Shown here one piece after another: positions 37,067 to 44,057 of a stretch of DNA of 64,000 nt. The stretch lies in assembly GCA_002086835.1 (NCBI GenBank), contig MVIG01000003.1:434001-498000 (forward strand), in the 5' to 3' direction. A program made the position numbers and the translations under genes. Numbering within the stretch: the first letter of the stretch is position 1; every line of letters starts with the position of its first letter. The notes beneath the pieces are model-generated. The model ran no database searches. It was not told where the DNA came from and was given only the letters and a program-made list of their open reading frames with translations. The DNA is from Mycolicibacterium porcinum. Lineage in GTDB: Bacteria; Actinomycetota; Actinomycetes; Mycobacteriales; Mycobacteriaceae.

Positions 37067-38459
37067 CGGTGAACCGGCAGCCGTGACCGGGCGCGGTAGT
37101 GACCCTGACGGTGCCGCCGTGGGCCAGGACCAGGGAATGCACGATCGACAGTCCCAGTCCGGTGCCACCGCTGGCGCGGGTGCGTGAGGTGTCCGCGCGG
37201 TAGAACCGTTCGAACACCCGGCGTGCGTCGTCCTGGCTCATGCCCGGCCCCTCGTCGCACACCTCGATGATCGCGTGATCGTGGTCGGTGCCGACCCGCA
37301 CCGTGATTCCCGCGGATTCGGGGGTGTGCTGCACGGCATTGGCGACCAGATTGCTCAGCACCTGCCGTAACCGGGCCTCGTCGCCGAGCACCTCGGGAGT
37401 TCCCGGACCGTCGAACACCTCCATGCGCACCCGGCGCTTCGGGGCGATCGACTGCGTGTCGTGCACGGCGTCGGTGGCCAGGGTCAACAGGTCGACGCGA
37501 TGCTGATCCAGCGGCCGCTGCGCATCCAGCCGGGCCAGCAGCAGCAGGTCCTCGACCAGCAGACCCATCCGCCGGGATTCACTTTCGATGCGTCCCATCA
37601 GCATCTCGATGTCGCGGGCGGCGCCCTGGCGGTACAGCTCGGCGAAACCACGGATCGTGGTGAGCGGGGTCCGCAGCTCGTGGCTGGCGTCGGTGATGAA
37701 TCGCCGCATCCGTTCCTCGGAGGTGCGCGCCTGCTCGGCCGAGGCATCCGACGACGCCACCGCCCTCTGGATCTGGGCCAGCATGCCGTTGAGCGCAGAC
37801 GACAACCGGCCCACCTCGGTCCGCGGATCCCGTTCGGGGACACGGCGATCCAACTGTCCGGCGGCGATGGCCGCGGCGGTTTGTTCCACTTCCACGAGCG
37901 GACGCAGGCTGCGGTGCACCACGGCGTAGCCGACGATGCCGAGCACCACCAGCACGACCGTGCCGATGCCGACCTGCGACCAGATCAGGGCGCGGACCGA
38001 CGACTGGACGTCGGACAGATCGATCGCGACCGTGGTGCGTTCGCCGTTCGGGCCCTCCACGGTCATGGCCCGCCACTGCACATCGGAATCGCCGACGGAT
38101 GTGACGGTCACCGGGACGGGACCGACATCGTTGTCGTCAGGCAGTGACGGCTCCGCCTCGCGGTCGTTGATCGCGATCCAGGTTCTGCCGTCCTGATCGA
38201 CGCCGCGGACGTAGAAGTTCGACGGCGGGCGGGCCGGATTCGGGCCTTCCAGGGGCGTCGAGGGCAGTTGACGTGGCTCCTGGGCCCAGCTTCCCGCAGC
38301 GTCGAGCAGCGTCTGGTCGATGCGGCTGACCTCGGTGTGCCGCATGATCGAGGTCACCGCGACGCCGGAGGCGAGCAGCCCACCCGCCACCAGGACGAGG
38401 GCCACGGCCACCAGGCTGATACGCAACGGCACGCCGCGCCGTTCTACCCGGTCTAACAC
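37026..38459 (-). CDS. phoR: Sensor histidine kinase PhoR
   Basis: A 477-residue membrane kinase of the PhoPR system. TM1 is about residues 13-37. An extracytoplasmic sensor loop follows to about 158, then TM2 (about 159-181), HAMP (185-237), and HisKA with His260 in [14 protein letters not shown]. HATPase follows with N-box [13 protein letters not shown]1 DEGPGMS and G2 GGTGLGLSI. Acidic pH and related cues activate PhoR, which phosphorylates PhoP; PhoPR controls lipid synthesis and secretion genes in mycobacteria. It starts 30 bp after the phoP stop, so phoPR is one operon. Confidence 0.95.
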   Translation of the reverse strand: MLDRVERRGVPLRISLVAVALVLVAGGLLASGVAVTSIMRHTEVSRIDQTLLDAAGSWAQEPRQLPSTPLEGPNPARPPSNFYVRGVDQDGRTWIAINDREAEPSLPDDNDVGPVPVTVTSVGDSDVQWRAMTVEGPNGERTTVAIDLSDVQSSVRALIWSQVGIGTVVLVVLGIVGYAVVHRSLRPLVEVEQTAAAIAAGQLDRRVPERDPRTEVGRLSSALNGMLAQIQRAVASSDASAEQARTSEERMRRFITDASHELRTPLTTIRGFAELYRQGAARDIEMLMGRIESESRRMGLLVEDLLLLARLDAQRPLDQHRVDLLTLATDAVHDTQSIAPKRRVRMEVFDGPGTPEVLGDEARLRQVLSNLVANAVQHTPESAGITVRVGTDHDHAIIEVCDEGPGMSQDDARRVFERFYRADTSRTRASGGTGLGLSIVHSLVLAHGGTVRVTTAPGHGCRFTVSLPRIADLPARL

Positions 38460-38489
38460 TCCAAAAGTATGCCGCTGACAGCGGGAGCG

Positions 38490-39203
38490 TCAGCGCGGCT
38501 CGCGCAAAACGTAGCCCACACCACGAAGGGTGTGCAGCAGCCGCTTGTCGCCGGTGTCGATCTTGCGGCGCAGGTAGGACACGTAGGACTCGACGACGTT
38601 GACGTCCCCGCCGAAGTCGTAGCGCCACACGTGGTCGAGGATCTTCGGCTTCGACAGCACGGTGCCGGCATTGATGATGAAGTAACGCAGCAGCGTGAAC
38701 TCGGTCGGCGACAGCGAGACCGGCTCACCGGCCTTCCACACCTCGTGGGTGTCCTCGTCGAGCTCGATGTCGGCGAAGGACAGCTTGGCGCTGCGGGGCT
38801 CTTCGACACCCCGGCCGGACCGGCGCAGGATCACCCGCAGCCGGGCCACCACCTCTTCGAGGCTGAACGGCTTGGTCACGTAGTCGTCGCCACCGAGGGT
38901 GAGCCCGGCGATCTTGTCCTGCAGGCTGTCGCGAGCGGTGAGGAACAGCGCGGGCGCGTCGATGCCGTCGGCGCGCAGCCTGCGCAACAGCCCGAAGCCG
39001 TCCATGCCGGGCATCATCACGTCGAGGATCACCGCATCGGGCCGTACTTCCCTGGCCTTGTCCAGTGCGGCGGCGCCATTGGAGGCGGTGTGAACCTCGA
39101 AACCCTGGAACTTGAGGCTGACGGACAGCAGCTCCACGATGTTGGCCTCGTCGTCGACGACGAGGATTCGGGCTTCGGGGACGCTCTCAGGAACTGCAGG
39201 CAT
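38490..39203 (-). CDS. phoP: Response regulator PhoP
   Basis: A 237-residue OmpR/PhoB-class regulator from ATG 39203, chosen because AGGGA lies 7 nt upstream; ATGs at 39209 and 39248 are in frame. The receiver domain has acidic pocket VVDDE, phospho-acceptor Asp61 in VILDVMMPG and the Lys of DYVTKPFS. The winged-helix DNA-binding domain (residues about 138-237) is nearly identical in order to M. tuberculosis PhoP, ending HTLRGVGYVLREPR. It binds direct repeats of TCACAGC type. Such repeats are present in its own upstream region (39253-39282), indicating autoregulation. Confidence 0.95.
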   Translation of the reverse strand: MPAVPESVPEARILVVDDEANIVELLSVSLKFQGFEVHTASNGAAALDKAREVRPDAVILDVMMPGMDGFGLLRRLRADGIDAPALFLTARDSLQDKIAGLTLGGDDYVTKPFSLEEVVARLRVILRRSGRGVEEPRSAKLSFADIELDEDTHEVWKAGEPVSLSPTEFTLLRYFIINAGTVLSKPKILDHVWRYDFGGDVNVVESYVSYLRRKIDTGDKRLLHTLRGVGYVLREPR

Positions 39204-39252
39204 GGCCATTCCCTGATGTTGATCGTGCCTCTTGAACTCAACCTGCATGCAC

Positions 39253-39282
39253 GCTGTGCACTTCCTGTGAGTTTAGCTGTGA
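39253..39282 (-). promoter_or_regulatory. PhoP box: three direct repeats upstream of phoP
   Basis: Read on the minus strand the repeats are TCACAGC (39282-39276), TCACAGG (39270-39264) and GCACAGC (39259-39253). The last two are spaced by 4 bp, the canonical 11-bp period of the PhoP consensus TCACAGC-N4-TCACAGC; the first is offset by one extra base. The location between phoP and the divergent repeat-protein gene lets PhoP control both. Confidence 0.7.
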
Positions 39283-39305
39283 TGCGGGTAACTACACTGA
39301 CGCCC

Positions 39306-40121
39306 ATGAACCTCGGCAAGACGCTGGTCCAGGTTGCTACCGCGCCCGTTCGCATCGGGTTGGCCGTGGCCGATGCCGGGCTCGGCATCGCCAACGAGAC
39401 ACTCAACGCGGTACAGCGCGGCATCACCGACGCGAGCCCACTCAACGGCAGGTCATCGATGGCCTCGCTGTTCGGCATCGACGATGCGGTGGAGCGGGCG
39501 AACCGCTTGGCGCGACTGCTGGACGACGACGCGCCGCTCGGCCGGGCGCTGGCGCCCGAAGGCCCGATCAACCGTTTGCTGCGACCGGGCGGGATCGTCG
39601 ACCAGCTGACTGCCGAGGGCGGCCTGATGGACCGGTTGACCGCGGACAACGGTGCCGTGGCCCGGGCAGTCGCCCCCGGCGGGCTGGTCGACCAGGTCAC
39701 CATGGAGGGCGGCCTGCTGGACCGGCTGACCACCGAGGATGGCGCCGTGTCCCGGGTGATCGCGCCCGGCGGACTCGCCGATCAGCTGCTGGCCAACGAC
39801 GGCCTCTTCGAGCGGGTGCTCCGTGAGGACGGCGTGGCCGACCGCCTGCTGGCCGAGGGCGGCCTGCTGGACACCCTCACGGATCCCGACGGCCCGCTGC
39901 TCAAGCTCGCCGACGTGGCCGACACCCTCAACCGGCTGGCGCCCGGACTGGAAGCACTAGCGCCCACCATCGACGCGCTGCACGATGCGGTCATCACGCT
40001 GAGCCAGGTGGTCAACCCGTTGAGCAACATCGCCGACCGCATCCCGCTGCCCCGCCGTTCGTCCCGGCGAACGTCCCCGCGCCCGGTCGCCTCACAGCGA
40101 ATTATCGACGCCGACGACTGA
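39306..40121 (+). CDS. Decapeptide-repeat protein (Rv0756c-like)
   Basis: A 271-residue protein from ATG 39306. Residues 1-70 are helical (LVQVATAPVRIGLAVADAGLG). Residues 71-200 are thirteen consecutive ten-residue repeats in perfect register, roughly L-[TL]-x-[EDP]-[GD]-G-[LAV]-[VLM]-D-[RQ]. Examples are LTAEGGLMDR, LTADNGAVAR, AVAPGGLVDQ and VLREDGVADR. Residues 201-245 are amphipathic helix, and the tail is basic (RRSSRRTSPRP). There is no signal peptide. The regular Gly and hydrophobic positions suggest a solenoid or coil. Function unknown. It is divergent from phoP with PhoP repeats between them. Confidence 0.85.
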   Translation: MNLGKTLVQVATAPVRIGLAVADAGLGIANETLNAVQRGITDASPLNGRSSMASLFGIDDAVERANRLARLLDDDAPLGRALAPEGPINRLLRPGGIVDQLTAEGGLMDRLTADNGAVARAVAPGGLVDQVTMEGGLLDRLTTEDGAVSRVIAPGGLADQLLANDGLFERVLREDGVADRLLAEGGLLDTLTDPDGPLLKLADVADTLNRLAPGLEALAPTIDALHDAVITLSQVVNPLSNIADRIPLPRRSSRRTSPRPVASQRIIDADD

Positions 40122-40147
40122 CCCGTTAAGCTAGGCGCGTTCCACCT

Positions 40148-40222
40148 GCCTCCTTAGCTCAGCGGTAGAGCAACGCTCTTGTAAAGCGTAGGTCGTCAGT
40201 TCAATCCTGACAGGGGGCTCCA
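40148..40222 (+). tRNA. tRNA-Thr (anticodon TGT)
   Basis: A 75-nt cloverleaf. The acceptor 5' GCCTCCT pairs with 3' AGGGGGC (40212-40218), then discriminator T and an encoded CCA. The anticodon stem CGCTC/AAGCG-type hairpin presents TGT, reading threonine ACA codons. The T-arm TTCAATC loop is present. Confidence 0.95.
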
Positions 40223-40252
40223 AGCACCGGCGGCGGCCGCTTGTCGGTGCTT
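40222..40252 (+). terminator. Hairpin terminator after tRNA-Thr
   Basis: Arms AAGCACCG and CGGTGCTT directly follow the tRNA CCA end and enclose a GC-rich loop; the sequence after it is TTCCTCGT. Consistent with termination of the tRNA transcript. Confidence 0.55.
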
Positions 40253-40269
40253 CCTCGTAGCGTCAATCC

Positions 40270-40674
40270 ATGAGGCTCTGTCGCAGTTGCGCTGCACCGC
40301 TATCGAAACGCAGTCAGAAGGTCTACTGCGGTAATGCATGTCAGGCAGCAGCCCGACGCGAGGCCATGACAGAACTCTGGCTCGCGTCCGGCGAAGCCCG
40401 AGTCCGCGGCGAGCAAGGCAACTACATCCGGCTGTATCTCGCCGAAGCCCAGTCGGGCTGTTGTGCGATCTGCGGCGCAACGAGCATCTGGCAGGACCTT
40501 CCACTGACATTGGTCATGGACCACATCGACGGAAACCCGACGAACAATCGACGGGAGAACCTGCGCCTGGTCTGTCCGAACTGTGACTCGCAGCTGCCGA
40601 CGTACAAGGCCCGCAACCGGGGCAGGGGCCGCTACTTCCGCCGAGAGCGCTATGCCAACGGTCAGTCGTATTAG
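40270..40674 (+). CDS. HNH-family nuclease-like protein
   Basis: A 134-residue protein (MRLCRSCAAPLSKRSQKVYC). The N-terminus carries a CxxC...CxxxC zinc ribbon (LCRSCAAP, YCGNAC). The C-terminal half is an HNH endonuclease domain: CCAICG, MDHIDGNPTNNRRENLRLVC and CPNC, including the DH pair, the central Asn residues and zinc-binding cysteines. Such small HNH proteins are common in phages and mobile elements. Placement immediately after a tRNA gene suggests a leftover of an integrated element, but no integrase or att repeat is visible. Its target is unknown. Confidence 0.82.
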   Translation: MRLCRSCAAPLSKRSQKVYCGNACQAAARREAMTELWLASGEARVRGEQGNYIRLYLAEAQSGCCAICGATSIWQDLPLTLVMDHIDGNPTNNRRENLRLVCPNCDSQLPTYKARNRGRGRYFRRERYANGQSY

Positions 40675-40750
40675 CGGTGACTCCGCACGCCGGGAATGCC
40701 CGGCGCAGTCGGAAGGTTGCTGAGACCGAATCGACGAAAGGTGCCGAACT

Positions 40751-41200
40751 TTGCTGGCTCAGCGAATCAACAAGCTGCTCGACGTCCTCGCCCTCCTGCC
40801 GATCTATGCCGTGATCATCTACACCTTCTGGCTGCCCGGCTATGAGAAGTTGTTCGACCGCGATCGCACTGTCCCGTATTACGCCGGTGTGTTCGAAGAT
40901 TCGATCCTGAATCGACTGAACCTGACCAACATCCTGATCACGTCGATGGGTGTGCTCGAGCTCGTCATCGTCGTCGTTGCTGTCGTCAGCCTGGTTCGCC
41001 GCGAGTTTGTGCCGGGCGCTTCGCTGCCGTTCTTCAAGCTGGCGTTGTTCCTCAGTGCCACCGCATTCGCGATGCTGGGATTCGGGCTGCGGCTCATCCA
41101 GAACCATGCCGGCACGGCCAACCAGTTCTACTACTTCGGGTTCGCCGTGTTCTTCCTGGCGCTCGTGCAGTACCGGGAGAGCCGCGCGGCCAAAGCGTAG
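40751..41200 (+). CDS. Small four-helix membrane protein
   Basis: A 149-residue protein from TTG 40751, with GAAAGG about 10 nt upstream; no ATG occurs before residue 66. Four hydrophobic segments are visible (about residues 10-28, 60-82, 93-112, 124-142), with YEKLFDRDRTVPYYAG in the first loop. The layout resembles DoxX-like small membrane proteins, but the signature is not strong enough to name it. It is isolated between the HNH gene and a convergent glycoside hydrolase. Function unknown. Confidence 0.7.
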   Translation: MLAQRINKLLDVLALLPIYAVIIYTFWLPGYEKLFDRDRTVPYYAGVFEDSILNRLNLTNILITSMGVLELVIVVVAVVSLVRREFVPGASLPFFKLALFLSATAFAMLGFGLRLIQNHAGTANQFYYFGFAVFFLALVQYRESRAAKA

Positions 41201-41256
41201 GGGCGATCGGTTTCAGACCAGCCCCTGGCCGATCGTCACAAGGGCCGCGTTAGCGG

Positions 41257-42402
41257 TCAGACCCGGGTGGTCAGCTTCCGCAGTGTTTGGTACTCGCTGT
41301 CCTTGTAGGGCCGCCCATCGGGTTGCAGCAGGTCGCTGAACCACACGTTCGGCACCTTGGTGTACGGCTTGTCCCACGAGTCCCATGGGAAATAGGTCTG
41401 GGTCTTGCCGGCCACCAGCCCCCAGCTGTAGGCGCCGACGTTGTGCCGTTTGGCCACCGGCAGCACTCCCTCGACGGTGCTGCCCTGGTCCCTGGCCAGG
41501 TACTCGGTGCACAGGATCGGCCGGCCCAACGGCGCGAGTTCGGCTATGCGAGCCTCGAATTCGGCGGGCCCGGCATATGAGTGGAACGAGATGATGTCGG
41601 AGTTGTCGAGTTGAAAGCTGTCCATCTCGCTGCGGCTTCCGCGATCCCAGCTGCCCTGCCACACGCCACTGGTCAGCGGCTGCACGGCATTGACCGAACG
41701 CGCCCAGGCGAACACCTGCGGCAACAGGCCGCCCACCGCGTCGATCTTGTCCTTGCGTTCGACCTTGCGATATTGCTTGGCGGGGTTGTCCGGCTCGTTC
41801 CACAGGTCCCAGCCCAGCACCCGGTTGTCGTTGCGGAACTGGCTCATCACGCCGACCACGTAATCGCGCAGCACCGGGCGGTAGCGCGGGTCGTCGATAC
41901 GCTGCGCTCCCGGGCTCTGCACCCAGCCGGAGTTGTGCACGCCGGGCGTCGGGGCCCGTTGCGCGCCGAGTTGGGGATTCGGATCCCAGCACGAATCGAA
42001 GAACACGAACAGCGGCTTGATGCCTTGACGCGCCGCGATCCCGACGAAATTGGCCAGCCTGCTTTGGAATCCGGCACGATCCTGCGCCCACAGCAGATCG
42101 TGCAGGAAGACCCGGACGGTGTTGAACCCGAGCAGCCGGCACGCGCCGAGCTCGCTGTCGATACGCCGCGCATCGTAGGTGCCCGGCGAGAACATCTCGA
42201 TCTGGTTGATCGCGTTCGACGTGATGAAGTTGGTGCCGACCAGCCAGCCCTGCGCCTGATACCACGCGTTGGCGCGCTCAACCGGCCATTGCCCTGGTGC
42301 CGCGCTGGCGCGCGGGATCACCGGAAGTGGGGCCAGTACCTGAGGGAGAGCCGCTGCTGCTGCCAGTACCAGCGGGATCTTGAGGGCCGTTCGACGGTGC
42401 AC
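41257..42402 (-). CDS. Exported glycoside hydrolase (GH5/cellulase-like fold)
   Basis: A 381-residue protein from GTG 42402. The N-terminus HRRTALKIPLVLAAAAALPQ has a twin-arginine-like motif and a hydrophobic core, so it is exported. The TIM-barrel landmarks of clan GH-A are present: NTVRVFLHDLLW, FDSCWDP, the acid/base Glu203 in WDLWNEPDN, FHSYAGP, and the nucleophile Glu300 in ILCTEYLA. It should hydrolyse a beta-linked glycan; the substrate could be an envelope or environmental polysaccharide. It lies in a run of secreted hydrolases. Confidence 0.85.
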   Translation of the reverse strand: MHRRTALKIPLVLAAAAALPQVLAPLPVIPRASAAPGQWPVERANAWYQAQGWLVGTNFITSNAINQIEMFSPGTYDARRIDSELGACRLLGFNTVRVFLHDLLWAQDRAGFQSRLANFVGIAARQGIKPLFVFFDSCWDPNPQLGAQRAPTPGVHNSGWVQSPGAQRIDDPRYRPVLRDYVVGVMSQFRNDNRVLGWDLWNEPDNPAKQYRKVERKDKIDAVGGLLPQVFAWARSVNAVQPLTSGVWQGSWDRGSRSEMDSFQLDNSDIISFHSYAGPAEFEARIAELAPLGRPILCTEYLARDQGSTVEGVLPVAKRHNVGAYSWGLVAGKTQTYFPWDSWDKPYTKVPNVWFSDLLQPDGRPYKDSEYQTLRKLTTRV

Positions 42403-42493
42403 TTAGTGAACATAGTGTGGCTCAGCAAAGAACCTTCACCCACGGATGACATTGCAACCATTGAGGTTTCAGATCGTTATCAACTCGGCACCG

Positions 42494-43195
42494 TCAGAGC
42501 CGGCCCACCGTGAAGTCAGCGGCCTGGCCCGGCATCCCGTTGAGCACATATGCCGTGTGCGCAAAGTTGGGAACACCGGCGGGGGTGCCGTCGCAGATGG
42601 TGTCACCGGGCTCGCACAACTCGATGGTCTTGTCCTTGTAGCGGGGACCGATGACCATCTGCGGGGCGCCGATGTCACGCATGAACTCCTCGGACGGCGT
42701 GCCGAGCAGCACCACCGAGGCCACATGGTCGGACACGGCGGGAGGCATGGGCTGAGGAATGAACTGCTTGTACTCCGCCGGGATGCCGTCAGGAATGGTG
42801 GCCGCAGTCGTGTAGCCGGCCACTACGGCGCCCTGGGAGTAGCCGCCCAGCACCACCTTGGTGTTGGGGCAGTCCCTGGCCGTCGCCTTGATGTGGTCGG
42901 ACGCGTCCCGGATCCCGTCGACGACGGTTCTGGCGAACTCGATCCGGTCACCGAAGTTCCCACTGGCTTCGTAGTTCACCGGGTACACCTCGACCGACCG
43001 TTCCCCGGCCCGCGCACGCAGCGCGTCGACGAAGGACTGGCCCGGACCGCCGACCCCCGGGGGCTCGTAGGTGCCGCGGGCGAACACCACCTCGACGTCG
43101 GGGCACGACTGCGCCGACGCGACGGGCATGGGTGCGATGGGGGCGGCGCAGGCGGCGATCAGCGCCGCGCCCTGGAACAATTTGAAGACGTTCAT
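42494..43195 (-). CDS. Secreted cutinase-family serine esterase
   Basis: A 233-residue protein with a Sec signal (cleavage near ASAQS|CPDV). The catalytic triad is Ser120 in GGYSQGAVV, Asp198 in CEPGDTICDG and His213 in NFAHTAYV. Two disulfides are expected (Cys31-Cys109 and the CEPGDTIC pair), as in mycobacterial cutinase-like proteins (Culp). It hydrolyses carboxylic esters, possibly lipids or cutin-like polyesters. It is downstream of the VanX-like gene on the same strand, but separated by 95 bp with a possible hairpin. Confidence 0.92.
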   Translation of the reverse strand: MNVFKLFQGAALIAACAAPIAPMPVASAQSCPDVEVVFARGTYEPPGVGGPGQSFVDALRARAGERSVEVYPVNYEASGNFGDRIEFARTVVDGIRDASDHIKATARDCPNTKVVLGGYSQGAVVAGYTTAATIPDGIPAEYKQFIPQPMPPAVSDHVASVVLLGTPSEEFMRDIGAPQMVIGPRYKDKTIELCEPGDTICDGTPAGVPNFAHTAYVLNGMPGQAADFTVGRL

Positions 43196-43253
43196 TTCGA
43201 CTCCACGCCTACCGGATCGTGACGAACGTTACGGTTCCCCATGCTGACACATT

Positions 43254-43278
43254 CCAAACGCGGATACAGCCCGTTTGG
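43254..43278 (-). terminator. Possible hairpin between vanX-like and cutinase genes
   Basis: Arms CCAAACG (43254-43260) and CGTTTGG (43272-43278) with an 11-nt loop lie 13 bp past the VanX-like stop. Stem length is modest, so this is a tentative terminator. Confidence 0.4.
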
Positions 43279-43290
43279 TTGCGGGCGGGA

Positions 43291-43956
43291 CTATTCCAGC
43301 GGAACGTCCAGGTATGGCCGCGGGTCGGCTGCGCCCGGCCCGTCGAAATGCCACCACTCCCCCGAGTACACGGTCAATCCGCCTGCGGCCATTGCCTCCC
43401 GCAACCTGGCCCGGTTGGCTTGCGCGGCAGGGCTGATCCCGTCGGTCGCGTAAGCCAGGCTGCGCGGAGTGAAGTCGTCGAACCCGGTTCCCATGTCGAC
43501 GAGTGAGCCACCGCTGGCAATCGTCACGTCCACCGATCGGCCGGCCTCGTGGCTGCGCGCGTACGCCGATGGCCGGGCCACCCAGTTGGGATTGGACACC
43601 ACCTCGAACATCTTGACCTGTACCTCGTGGGGTCGATAACAGTCCCAGAACACCAGGGTCTGCGGTCGCAGCTTCGCGGCAGCCGCGGCCAGACCGGGAG
43701 CCATCGACTCGTGCACCAGGCATGGCGCCCCGGGTGGATAGAGCCGCTGGCCGACGAAGTTGTCGCTCGTCGCATACCGCAGGTCGATCACCGCATCCGG
43801 AACCACGGTGCGCACGTCGACCAGGCCGGCTTCGGCCTCGGGCCTGGCGGACGCCGTCGGCGCCGCGACCACCGGCACGGCGATTGCCGCGGCCGTCAGT
43901 ACGGTGGCCGCCAACAGCCGTTTTCCTGCGGAAATGGCACTCTCTTCTTCAGGCAT
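43291..43956 (-). CDS. Secreted D-Ala-D-Ala dipeptidase (VanX-like, M15D)
   Basis: A 221-residue protein from ATG 43956 (MPEEESAISAGKRLLAATV), with a Sec-type signal ending near PTASARP. The M15D family hallmarks are VIDLRYATSDNFVG, FWDCYRPHEVQ, the zinc motif RSHEAGRSVDVTI and the catalytic Glu plus third His in YSGEWWHFD. VanX enzymes hydrolyse the D-Ala-D-Ala dipeptide. An exported copy more likely recycles or trims peptidoglycan-derived peptides than confers vancomycin resistance, since no vanHA genes are present. The frame extends upstream to 43995, but the 43956 start gives a normal signal peptide. Confidence 0.88.
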   Translation of the reverse strand: MPEEESAISAGKRLLAATVLTAAAIAVPVVAAPTASARPEAEAGLVDVRTVVPDAVIDLRYATSDNFVGQRLYPPGAPCLVHESMAPGLAAAAAKLRPQTLVFWDCYRPHEVQVKMFEVVSNPNWVARPSAYARSHEAGRSVDVTIASGGSLVDMGTGFDDFTPRSLAYATDGISPAAQANRARLREAMAAGGLTVYSGEWWHFDGPGAADPRPYLDVPLE

Positions 43957-44057
43957 ATTGCTTTCCGATGTACGATAACCACACTCTTGATACAACGCCG
44001 GATCCTCCGGCGGCCACTGCTTACGCGCAGAAGTAACCGACGGATTGGAGCGATCCT
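43957..44057. promoter_or_regulatory. Divergent gap between vanX-like and molybdenum hydroxylase operons
   Basis: This 101-bp gap has an inverted repeat CGCCGGA/TCCGGCG with 3-nt centre at 43996-44012. It is positioned to affect transcription of the rightward molybdenum hydroxylase operon, or to bind a regulator. No clear -35 hexamer was found. Confidence 0.35.

Noticed and set aside
39516-39905. Regular 30-bp periodicity resembling a CRISPR array
   Set aside because: The repeats are coding, diverged at the DNA level and lack spacer/repeat alternation; they encode the decapeptide repeats of the gene at 39306.
43291-43956. Vancomycin-resistance determinant (vanX)
   Set aside because: No vanH, vanA or vanRS genes nearby, and the protein has an export signal, unlike resistance VanX that acts in the cytoplasm.
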